Below, one piece after another: positions 26,659 to 33,897 of a stretch of 33,897 bases of DNA (position 1 is its first letter; every line of letters starts with the position of its first letter). The position numbers and the translations under genes are program-made. The notes under the pieces were generated by a model that was given only the letters and a program-made list of their open reading frames with translations, ran no database searches and had not been told where the DNA came from. This stretch comes from ChocPot-Mid sp043804925 (lineage in GTDB: Bacteria; Bacteroidota; Ignavibacteria; Kapaibacteriales; UBA2268), in contig JAZDIP010000098.1 of the NCBI GenBank assembly GCA_043804925.1, positions 1 to 33,897 on the forward strand, given 5' to 3'.

Positions 26659-26732
26659 GCGCCTGTAGCTCAATTGGATAGAGTATCTGACTACGGATCA
26701 GAAGGTTAGGGGTTCGACTCCCTTCAGGCGTA
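26659..26732 (+). tRNA. tRNA-Arg (anticodon ACG)
   Basis: A 74-base tRNA. The acceptor GCGCCTG pairs with CAGGCGT (one G-U pair), the D arm is GCTC-AATTGGATA-GAGT, the anticodon arm TCTGA-CTACGGA-TCAGA gives anticodon ACG, and the T arm is AGGGG-TTCGACT-CCCTT. The discriminator is A, and CCA is not encoded. It reads CGN arginine codons after A-to-I editing of the first anticodon base. It lies between rpsT and the restriction block. Confidence 0.95.
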
Positions 26733-26767
26733 CAGGTGATTTATAAATTTCCTTATAATTCAATAAC

Positions 26768-26887
26768 TTACAACGTCCAATTTTTTACTGTTACCGCTTT
26801 TGTTAACGGTTTATTGTCTACTCTTAATTCGATTTTCTGATGAATTGAATCAACTAAATTATACAAACTATATCCAAAAACATCAAT
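26768..26887 (-). pseudogene. Possible frameshifted C-terminal tail of the hypothetical gene at 26883-27479
   Basis: Just past the TGA of the neighbouring gene, the next frame is open for 39 codons and reads DVFGYSLYNLVDSIHQ, then KIELRVDNKPLTKAVTVKNWTL and TAA. It has no ATG of its own, only an in-frame TTG at 26866. Removing one T near 26885 would join it to the upstream protein as YYGLN-DVFGYS. It may instead be chance coding or a remnant of another gene. Confidence 0.35.
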
Positions 26888-27479
26888 TTAGTCCGTAATA
26901 TTTAATATTGGCAGATAGGTCCTCCGGTGCGTTTATTAACGTACTAATATTCTTCGTTACTTCATGAGATGAAGGAAAAGTTTTATTTTCGATTAAGTCT
27001 ACAGCAATATTACTATATTTAACTAATTCAAGATGATGTGCATTAGTAAAATCTTTTTCTGCAATTATACCTTCAATGAAATTAAGATAATTGTTAATAT
27101 TTCTTTCTTCAAAATCTAATATCAGTTTAAGTTCATCAAAATTAGGTGTTATAAATATCTCATTATTTTCTATATCAAAAAGAATCGGAAGACTACCTTT
27201 TGTTGCTATATCTCTTAACTTTAAAATTATGAAAACGTATTTCATTTTAATCTTTATTTTCCAATACCCTTCAACATTCTTAATATCATACATTTCCAAA
27301 TAACCAAGCAAATTTTCTTTTATTCTCATTAGTTTCTGCCTAATTATTTTTTTTTCTTCTTCATCCACCTCTTCTTCAATATACTTATCAAGAATATTTT
27401 TACTGAGATTATACCAACACAGAATATCTTCTGGTAGATTTTTTATAATTTTTTTAAACTGAATATGAAAATTAATCAT
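26883..27479 (-). CDS. Hypothetical protein downstream of hsdR
   Basis: I do not recognise this 198-residue protein. It has no signal peptide or membrane segment. It is rich in Lys, Ile, Glu and Asn and predicted mostly helical, with an acidic-basic stretch at about 35-50 (EEEVDEEEKKIIRQKL). It starts 86 bases after the hsdR stop on the same strand with a weak GATAAGAG before the ATG, so it may be the last gene of the type I restriction operon or an independent cargo gene. Its C-terminus may be cut short by a one-base frameshift, since an open tail continues in the next frame to 26768. Confidence 0.5.
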   Translation of the reverse strand: MINFHIQFKKIIKNLPEDILCWYNLSKNILDKYIEEEVDEEEKKIIRQKLMRIKENLLGYLEMYDIKNVEGYWKIKIKMKYVFIILKLRDIATKGSLPILFDIENNEIFITPNFDELKLILDFEERNINNYLNFIEGIIAEKDFTNAHHLELVKYSNIAVDLIENKTFPSSHEVTKNISTLINAPEDLSANIKYYGLN

Positions 27480-27564
27480 CTCTTATCACCGTTTAATTTA
27501 TATAATTAATTGTTTAATATCACAATAATATTTTTAATACATTTTTTTTTACGTGTAAATACAC

Positions 27565-30500
27565 TCACCCTACCATCGGAAAATCTTTGTACTGTCCTTC
27601 GGCTTGCTCCATGATTTCGGCTAAGATTTTATCAAGTTGAGCAAGTTCGACCTTGTCCCTTAATTCTCGCTTTACAGCTAAACGGATTTGTGCTTTAGCA
27701 TTTTCTTTTTTGTACCAGTCAAGCTGTAAATTGCTTTTTACTGCCTTGAACACACGCTTTACTATGTCCCTGATTAGTTCGTTATCCCGAATGGATGTTA
27801 CCGAATGTGAAATTATATCATAAAAAGCCAGTTCTTCCGGCTCAAGTCCTAATTCGCTTCGCCTTTTGTCTTCATTACGAAGTTCCTTAGCTCGTTCTAC
27901 CAATTCAGCTATGGTTGTGTAGGAATCAATTGCGTTACTGTGATACCTTTCGATTACCTTTTCGATTTCTTCCTTGAGCGATATATACTTTTTCTTGTTC
28001 GTAGGTAGCCGTAATTTAAGTTCATTGTTAAGAATATTATTCAAAAGTTTCACTTTTATATCGAGACCGCTCTTTTGCTCCTTTGCTCCGGCAAGGAAAT
28101 CATCGTCTAATATTGATATATCCGGCTTTTCGATACCTGCCATTGCATAAACATCAATTATTTCCTCTGATTCTATGCTTCGGGTTACTAATTGCTCTAT
28201 TGCTGATTCCTTTTGCCTTGTATCTCTTGGTGCAATGAGTTTTCGCAAAGCCATCCCAACATGCTGTATGTAGCCAATATCGTTGGAAAACTCAACAATT
28301 CTGTCATCTGACTTAACAATCGGAACCAAAGAACTCAACGCCTTCTCGGATTCAAGGAATGTATTTGATATATCTTCGCTTTTAACAAGGTAATTTACCG
28401 AAGTTTGTGCTATCAGAATTTTATCCCCTGAACCTAAAGAACGCCATTTATCATAATTGATAAAATCGGGCAGAAATGTTTTTGCTTCCTGAACAATCGT
28501 TACAAACATTTCAAATGCTTCATCAATATCTATTGTTGGTTTGCCCTCTCCCCCGCTCTGTGTGTATTTGTCAGTTGCATTCTTTAGATTATCTCCAATT
28601 CCAATATAATCAACAACCAAACCTGAAGGTTTATCTTTGAAAACTCTGTTAACACGGGCTATTGCTTGCATCAAACTGTGTCCCTGCATGATTTTGTCAA
28701 CATACATAGTGTGAACGCATGGAGCATCGAAACCTGTCAGCCACATATCCCTGACTATGACAATTTTCAAAGGGTCATTTTCATTCCTGAACCTTGACTT
28801 TATACCTTCAAATTCTTTTTTTGTTCGGAAATGCTGATTCCATCCAATCGGGTCTTTGCCTAAGTTACTTGTCATTACAACCGCAATTTCAGGACAGTTT
28901 TCCAATTTCGTAATAGCATCATAGAGCTTAACACAATTCTTTCGGCTCATGCAAACAATCATTGCTTTACCAATCAGGGATTCTGTGCGGTTTAGAAAAT
29001 GACTTAGAATATCTTTTGCAACTTTTTGGACACGGTCATCTGCTCCTGCGGCGTCTTCAATTGCCGCCCATTTCAAACGATTTGCCTCGTCAGAATTACC
29101 GATAATTTCTTCGGCTTCCTCATCAATATTTTCGTTTGCCAAGTGCAACTGTGCAAGACGTGGTTCGTAAAATATCGGGACTGTTGCTTTGTCAGATACT
29201 GCCTGCTTAATATCGTAAACATGGATTGTATTACCGAATACTCCGATAGTATCCGAATCCTTTGAATCAACCGGAGTACCTGTAAAGCCAATAAATGAAG
29301 CATTAGGAAGAGCATCTCTTATATTTCGAGCTAAACCGTCAACCAATCCGTATTGTGTGCGGTGGGCTTCGTCTGCAATGACTATAATGTTTTCTCTTTC
29401 GGACAAAACAGGATGTCTCAATTCCTTTTCATCACCGTTTTGGATTAGCCGGAACTTTTCAATTGTAGTAAAGATAACTCCACCACCTTCGGTATTGAGT
29501 AATTGCCTTAAATGTTCGGTGGATTCTGCCTGCTCAACCGTTCCTACCAAATCCTGAGCATCAACGAAATTTCCGTGTAACTGGCTGTCGAGGTCTCTGC
29601 GGTCAACTTCGACTACAATTGTTGGATTTTGCAATTCGGGCATCTGTTTCAAAATAGCCGTGTAAATTGCCATCGAAATGCTTTTTCCGGCTCCCTGTGT
29701 GTGCCAAACAACTCCGATACGTCCATCTCCGAAGGGTTTTATTGCATGTTTGGTTTGCTCTACGGCAAATTCAACTCCGAAAAACTGATGGTACTTTGCA
29801 GATTTTTTGATTAAAGTTCCGTTGTGGTCTTCATGGAAAATAAAATACTTCAGGTATCTGAGCAATCTTTCTTTCGGGAACAGCCCTTTTATCAAGGAAA
29901 ATAGCTCAAAACCGTCTTCGATTGTTGTTCTGCCGTCAATGGATTTCCACTGTGTAAACCATTCCCTTGATGATGAATGTGTGCCGTGAAGCGTTTCCTG
30001 ACCGTCTGAAATTAGGGTAACGGCATTGTACTCGAATAGCAAGGGAATATCTTCCTTGTAATGCTGAATCTGGAGAAAAGCATTTTCGACCGTTGTGTCG
30101 GGATTGAACATGTCTTTCAACTCAACGATTACAAGCGGTATGCCGTTGATGAAAATTATTATATCCGGTCTGCGTGTGTTTTTGCCGTCAATGGTGAATT
30201 GATTGACTACCAAAAATTCATTGTTGCCAATTTCATCATAATCTATCGGGTAAACGTGGCAATCCTTTTCTGTGCCGTCTTTGTCCTTCCAACTTACGGC
30301 GAATCCTTTGGACATTTTCATGTGGAAGTCCCTGTTGCGGTGGTCGAGGTCAATGCCATTGTTGGAAACAAATTGCTTGAGTGCTTCTTCAATTTTGTCG
30401 TCAGGAATATTCGGATAGGTATTTGACAAAAAGGTACGGAGTCGAGATTCGAGAACCACTTTTTTTAGCGGTCTTTCGATTTCGGAACCGTGAATATAGG

Positions 30501-30576
30501 CATAGCCAAGCTCCCGAAACCACTCAATAGCGGCTTCTTCGAGGTCAGATTCAGTCAGTTTTAATATTTTATCCAT
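27565..30576 (-). CDS. hsdR: Type I restriction enzyme, R subunit
   Basis: The motor and nuclease subunit of a type I restriction system, about 1003 residues from ATG 30576. The N-terminal nuclease has D138 (RPDIIIF), E152-L-K154 (VELKD) and Q169-xxx-Y173 (QIQHY). The superfamily 2 helicase core follows: Walker A QGAGKS at 294-299, DEAH at 402-405 (IVIADEAHRTQYG), then FIGFTGTPVD, and MWLTGFDAPCVHTMYVDK with QAIARVNR as motif VI. The C-terminal part is helical and probably binds the methylase core. ATG 30582 is an equally possible start. The start overlaps the upstream DUF4209 gene by 8 bases (ATGGATAA), so translation is coupled. All motifs look intact. Confidence 0.95.
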   Translation of the reverse strand: MDKILKLTESDLEEAAIEWFRELGYAYIHGSEIERPLKKVVLESRLRTFLSNTYPNIPDDKIEEALKQFVSNNGIDLDHRNRDFHMKMSKGFAVSWKDKDGTEKDCHVYPIDYDEIGNNEFLVVNQFTIDGKNTRRPDIIIFINGIPLVIVELKDMFNPDTTVENAFLQIQHYKEDIPLLFEYNAVTLISDGQETLHGTHSSSREWFTQWKSIDGRTTIEDGFELFSLIKGLFPKERLLRYLKYFIFHEDHNGTLIKKSAKYHQFFGVEFAVEQTKHAIKPFGDGRIGVVWHTQGAGKSISMAIYTAILKQMPELQNPTIVVEVDRRDLDSQLHGNFVDAQDLVGTVEQAESTEHLRQLLNTEGGGVIFTTIEKFRLIQNGDEKELRHPVLSERENIIVIADEAHRTQYGLVDGLARNIRDALPNASFIGFTGTPVDSKDSDTIGVFGNTIHVYDIKQAVSDKATVPIFYEPRLAQLHLANENIDEEAEEIIGNSDEANRLKWAAIEDAAGADDRVQKVAKDILSHFLNRTESLIGKAMIVCMSRKNCVKLYDAITKLENCPEIAVVMTSNLGKDPIGWNQHFRTKKEFEGIKSRFRNENDPLKIVIVRDMWLTGFDAPCVHTMYVDKIMQGHSLMQAIARVNRVFKDKPSGLVVDYIGIGDNLKNATDKYTQSGGEGKPTIDIDEAFEMFVTIVQEAKTFLPDFINYDKWRSLGSGDKILIAQTSVNYLVKSEDISNTFLESEKALSSLVPIVKSDDRIVEFSNDIGYIQHVGMALRKLIAPRDTRQKESAIEQLVTRSIESEEIIDVYAMAGIEKPDISILDDDFLAGAKEQKSGLDIKVKLLNNILNNELKLRLPTNKKKYISLKEEIEKVIERYHSNAIDSYTTIAELVERAKELRNEDKRRSELGLEPEELAFYDIISHSVTSIRDNELIRDIVKRVFKAVKSNLQLDWYKKENAKAQIRLAVKRELRDKVELAQLDKILAEIMEQAEGQYKDFPMVG

Positions 30577-32416
30577 TTGCATTATCTTCTTGTGTTTGAG
30601 CATCAGACATTGCTTTTGTCATTGTTAAATGTGCTAATATACAGATTCTCCATATTAACCAAAAACCATAAATAGCTCTATCCCCATAAAAATCTTCATT
30701 GGAAAATTTACCGTGAGCAATATCATGTCTAAGATTATATCCTATCTTGCTATTAAATACATGTGAAAAATCAAAAAATAAGTCATCGCCAAATAATACT
30801 TTTAATTCTTTTTTGTAGGTACCTAAAAGGTCTCCAATGTTCATGTCTTCTTGAATATCAGGTTGAGAATGATTAAATTTAGAAGTATTATGTCCTAACC
30901 CTTCTAAAACAAATCTTAACGAGTTTTCAAGTTGTGGGATTAGTATCGAAAGTGAATTAAGGAAATCCCCTTTAAATCCTGCATAGAATCCTTCTGTAAA
31001 AATTAAAATTCGGTCTTGAGGAATAAAAGGATTATATTGGGTGATTGTCAAAATATCCTCATAAGAAATAAAATGCTCTCTACTAATAATTCTTAGCATA
31101 GGGATAATTAGTGCTTTGGTATTAAATATATTAGAGTATGAAGCATTTTGTACCATTCGTAATTCTATTGCCTGTTCTTTTTCATCAGGATTGTCGGTAA
31201 GAATACCAGGTATTTTTCCTATTACTCTACCTTTTGAATCTTGCAATACACTTTGAAATATTGAAGAAATAAAACCACTCTGTAATTCTTGATTTACCTC
31301 TTCTTTTAATCTATTAACATCAGGACTTTGTGTATTTAATGCGAAACGAAATAAAGCTACTCGAAATGATACTTCTTTAATACTATCTTCAGCTTCTCTA
31401 ACAGCATTTGTTAAATCAACTTCATATGAAAAACTCTGCATAGATTTCGGAGTCTCTGATTGTAATTGAATTAGTTTATTGTGAATTTCATTTCTTAATT
31501 CCTCTGTGTTTCCAATAGTCTTACATTTTTGATATGCTTGACTCAGAGGAGTTGTTGCTTCAAGAATTGCATTTTGTTGTTCATAATGCTCTGATTCTTT
31601 TATCATTGTATCTACAATCATTAAATCGGTTTTTCTTTTCATATCATTATCTTGAAGTCTTTGCCAACATCTTGAAGCAACTTCAAGTCTTTGAATTGCT
31701 AACGAGAAATCATTATGAGTAACAGCCAGATTAGAAAGTTCTATCATTAGGTTTGCATGTCCCGATGTGTTACCCTTTCTTACATTAAGCATCAAATCAA
31801 CCAGACGTAGAGTAAGAAATAGTTTATCTTCTGATTTATATTTCTCCAAAATACTTTCTGCTTCATTTACAACTTTATTTAATAACTCATCAAGTTTAGC
31901 ATTTTTAGACATAAGGAAAGCTCTTTTAAAATAATCATAGCACAGAGTCCATTTTTCTATATCTTCTGTTATCTTTGCTAATTCGAGATAAAGATTTATT
32001 GATTGAATAGCCCAATCCCTATGTTTTTTTCGTTGCCAAACTATATCTGCAATTCTTGCCTTCAATGGTAAATTATTTATTCTGTTGAAAATTTCTTCCA
32101 TTGCCGCTAAATCAGCATCATTGAAATCTGAAAGTATCGCAGACCTCCTATCTGCCATTTGAAATAAGGGATAGTAATCTAACGAATTAGGTTTAGTATC
32201 AAAACCGAGTGATACAATATCATTGAGAAGTAAAAAAGCTGAAGTTTGTGATGGATTTTCTGTAATCATATACTCATCAATTTTTTTCCTGAAAACAGAT
32301 ATATAGCGAGAGCAGTCCATCTTTTCTTGGCTTTCCAATATAGCGTCAATATTAATCTCCTTTAGAGCTTTGTATCGTTCTGGATTCTTTCTTAGTTCCT
32401 CCACTTTCATACTCAT
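30569..32416 (-). CDS. DUF4209-type protein with HEPN-like R-x4-H motif, inside the hsd operon
   Basis: A 615-residue protein of unknown function. Residues about 100-330 are helical with repeat-like pairs (INLYLELAKITEDIEKWTLC, then LSNLAVTHNDFSLAIQRLEV). The C-terminal 120 residues (LENSLRFVLEGLG, then MNIGDLLGTY, then YNLRHDIAHGKFS) match DUF4209, whose hallmark is R-N-x3-H-G; here it is R563-H-x3-H568-G. The same R-polar-x3-H spacing is the catalytic motif of HEPN ribonucleases. The start ATG overlaps the hsdS stop as ATGA, and its own stop overlaps hsdR, so it is an integral operon member. A role as an RNase effector or guard of the restriction system is inference; it could also be a regulator or scaffold. 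Confidence 0.6.
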   Translation of the reverse strand: MSMKVEELRKNPERYKALKEINIDAILESQEKMDCSRYISVFRKKIDEYMITENPSQTSAFLLLNDIVSLGFDTKPNSLDYYPLFQMADRRSAILSDFNDADLAAMEEIFNRINNLPLKARIADIVWQRKKHRDWAIQSINLYLELAKITEDIEKWTLCYDYFKRAFLMSKNAKLDELLNKVVNEAESILEKYKSEDKLFLTLRLVDLMLNVRKGNTSGHANLMIELSNLAVTHNDFSLAIQRLEVASRCWQRLQDNDMKRKTDLMIVDTMIKESEHYEQQNAILEATTPLSQAYQKCKTIGNTEELRNEIHNKLIQLQSETPKSMQSFSYEVDLTNAVREAEDSIKEVSFRVALFRFALNTQSPDVNRLKEEVNQELQSGFISSIFQSVLQDSKGRVIGKIPGILTDNPDEKEQAIELRMVQNASYSNIFNTKALIIPMLRIISREHFISYEDILTITQYNPFIPQDRILIFTEGFYAGFKGDFLNSLSILIPQLENSLRFVLEGLGHNTSKFNHSQPDIQEDMNIGDLLGTYKKELKVLFGDDLFFDFSHVFNSKIGYNLRHDIAHGKFSNEDFYGDRAIYGFWLIWRICILAHLTMTKAMSDAQTQEDNANG

Positions 32417-33693
32417 AATTCCACTCCCCTCACCCTCACTTCTCCGCTTATTAGCTTTGGCAATAGTGTGTCCCGGATTTCCGATAGTGTCTGATTTTCT
32501 TTGATGTTTTTTTCAATTTGATAAAATATCGGGTTGATAATTTCCTTAAATGATGATAATATTTCATCACTCGGTTTTAACACTTCCAAATTTTTTAACA
32601 TTTCTTGGCTTATGTTTTGTTGAGCAGAGCCAACGGCATTATTCAAAATATATTCTTTATTCAATCGGAGATATAGGAAAATAAATGAAAAAGGATATTT
32701 TTCATTTTCAATAATAGCACATACAGCTTGATTACATGTTGAACTATTGCTTGTAATGCCCATTTCACCCACAGTCGCACCATATAAAGCAATTAGAACT
32801 GTGTAAGACGGAATTAATTTCGCTGATGAATTTTTTAATCCCTGCTCATTTATCTTTTCTTCTGTATCAATAATAAAAGTATTATTCAATTCTTTTGATT
32901 TAATCCAATAGTAAATACCATTAGTATAATATTCAGGTTTTTTCCGGCTCGGTGTACCACCTGACGTTGTTTGATACATATCCCCCAGCTTCTTCAATTC
33001 CCAGTCCTTTGGAACCATACCTAATTCGCTTTGAACCATTTCTCCACCGTTGGATTTGTAGGGTTTGCCTTCGCTGTCGGGGAACTCGAAGTCCACAAAC
33101 CAGCGTTTATAGAGAAGCATAGCCATTTGCTCAAGAGTTTTGTTCATCTCCAGATTCAGCTCTATTTTGTCGTCCAGCGAGCCGAGTATTTCGGCTATGC
33201 GGCGTTGTTCGGGGAGCGGAGGGAGGTCAAACTCGAATAAACTCATATCTCTAATTGGTAATTGTGGCTGAGCACTACCTGATACATAGGATTTAATTTG
33301 ATTCTGGATTATGGGAGATATGAATAAATAGTAAAAATATCTCGGCAGAATTAATTCTTGATTTACTCTTAAAATAACCATCCCGGAATTAATTCTCATG
33401 TGGTTAAAATTAATATTATCTCCAAAGTAAGCAACGTTACCAACGGTTCCCCTTGTTGTTAATACCAAATCGTGTTTAATTAACTTTCCACTCCTTAATT
33501 TTTTGTCCTTTTCTACTGATATAAACATAGTCTCGGAAAAATCAAATCTATGAGATAATACATTTTTTGCATTAAGGAATAAGCAGAAACCATTTTCAAA
33601 AAACTCGTGCTTCTTTGGGTAATTTGTTCCCCTGTCCCCATCGAGTATTTGAACAGGTGAATCGCTTAAATTATATTTTTTCCAGGGGGTCAT
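32413..33693 (-). CDS. hsdS: Type I restriction enzyme, specificity subunit
   Basis: A 426-residue subunit that gives the restriction and methylase complex its DNA target. It has the two-TRD layout: TRD1 at about 1-157, a central conserved spacer helix (PPLPEQRRIAEILGSLDD, residues 158-175, through KTLEQMAMLLYKRWF), TRD2 at about 217-375 (beginning LGMVPKDWELKKLGD), and a second conserved helix near 385-420 ending DTLLPKLISGEVRV. The target would be a bipartite site, which cannot be deduced here. The ATG lies one base after the preceding stop, and the end overlaps the next gene by 4 bases. Confidence 0.93.
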   Translation of the reverse strand: MTPWKKYNLSDSPVQILDGDRGTNYPKKHEFFENGFCLFLNAKNVLSHRFDFSETMFISVEKDKKLRSGKLIKHDLVLTTRGTVGNVAYFGDNINFNHMRINSGMVILRVNQELILPRYFYYLFISPIIQNQIKSYVSGSAQPQLPIRDMSLFEFDLPPLPEQRRIAEILGSLDDKIELNLEMNKTLEQMAMLLYKRWFVDFEFPDSEGKPYKSNGGEMVQSELGMVPKDWELKKLGDMYQTTSGGTPSRKKPEYYTNGIYYWIKSKELNNTFIIDTEEKINEQGLKNSSAKLIPSYTVLIALYGATVGEMGITSNSSTCNQAVCAIIENEKYPFSFIFLYLRLNKEYILNNAVGSAQQNISQEMLKNLEVLKPSDEILSSFKEIINPIFYQIEKNIKENQTLSEIRDTLLPKLISGEVRVRGVEL

Positions 33694-33694
33694 G

Positions 33695-33897
33695 TTAATT
33701 AAAACGAATTTCTTTTTTGAATACTTTTTCCCAAAATCCTACTACATTAAAATCACAATCAACTTCAAATTCAGATTCAATATATTCATTAATTTCATTA
33801 TTATTATCATCAATAAAATTTGATAAATTCTGAAGCAAGATTTTTATTTTTTTCATTTTTTGAGTTCTATTCATATCTAAGTGCCCTTCATCATCAA
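33695..33897 (-). CDS. C-terminal end of an unrecognised gene upstream of hsdS
   Basis: The frame is open from the window edge to TAA at 33695-33697 and gives about 66 residues: DDEGHLDMNRTQKMKKIKIL, then FIDDNNNEINEYIESEFEVD and VGFWEKVFKKEIRFN. Position suggests hsdM or an accessory gene placed between hsdM and hsdS, but I do not recognise an HsdM C-terminus in it. The stop is one base before the hsdS start, so it belongs to the same operon. Confidence 0.6.
   Translation of the reverse strand, partial: DDEGHLDMNRTQKMKKIKILLQNLSNFIDDNNNEINEYIESEFEVDCDFNVVGFWEKVFKKEIRFN

Overview
The window is visibly AT-rich. Its genes point to a member of the FCB group (Bacteroidota, Ignavibacteriota or Kapabacteria-like). 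The evidence is a bacillithiol-type BshC homologue, a FadL/OmpP1 porin, many secreted beta-barrels and lipoproteins, weak use of Shine-Dalgarno sites, and promoters of the Bacteroidota pattern (TTTG, about 20 bases, TAnnTTTG), best seen before rpsT. The exact lineage cannot be fixed from sequence alone.

Layout. 1-4404: the broken-off end of a DUF2279 envelope protein (-), a RodZ-like membrane protein (+), aspartate kinase lysC (-) and murQ (-). 4546-9243: a single-chain restriction-modification enzyme (nuclease plus adenine methylase plus recognition part), followed 6 bases later by an AI-2E family permease. 9263-12182 (-): a GT39-type glycosyltransferase overlapping a divergent bshC. 12266-13019: a decayed IS1-family insertion sequence. 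13108-15822: valS. 16078-18140: an uncharacterised beta-barrel plus lipoprotein pair. 18142-20022 (-): mutL with an endonuclease motif. 20067-21521: a class II Fic gene with a C-terminal helix-turn-helix region, flanked on both sides by 26-base palindromic sites whose spacing alternates 30 and 40 bases. 21762-21845 (-): tRNA-Leu(TAA). 22035-24845: a low-complexity lipoprotein and a FadL/OmpP1 porin. 24846-26195 (-): mgtE. 26387-26732: rpsT and tRNA-Arg(ACG). 26883-33897 (-): a type I restriction operon reading, in transcription order, an unrecognised partial gene, hsdS, a 615-residue DUF4209-type protein, hsdR, and a downstream hypothetical gene that looks frameshifted near its end.

How the parts fit. 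Housekeeping genes (valS, mutL, rpsT, two tRNAs, lysC, murQ, mgtE) alternate with accessory blocks: two independent restriction systems, a Fic module and a dead transposon. Two places deserve most attention. One is the DUF4209 gene overlapping both hsdS and hsdR, which carries an R-x4-H motif like those of HEPN ribonucleases and so resembles the way PrrC sits inside a type I locus. The other is the helically phased operator-like array around the Fic gene, whose right half-sites also match the -7 promoter box of this phylum. No hsdM, integrase, CRISPR array or replication origin is visible in the window.
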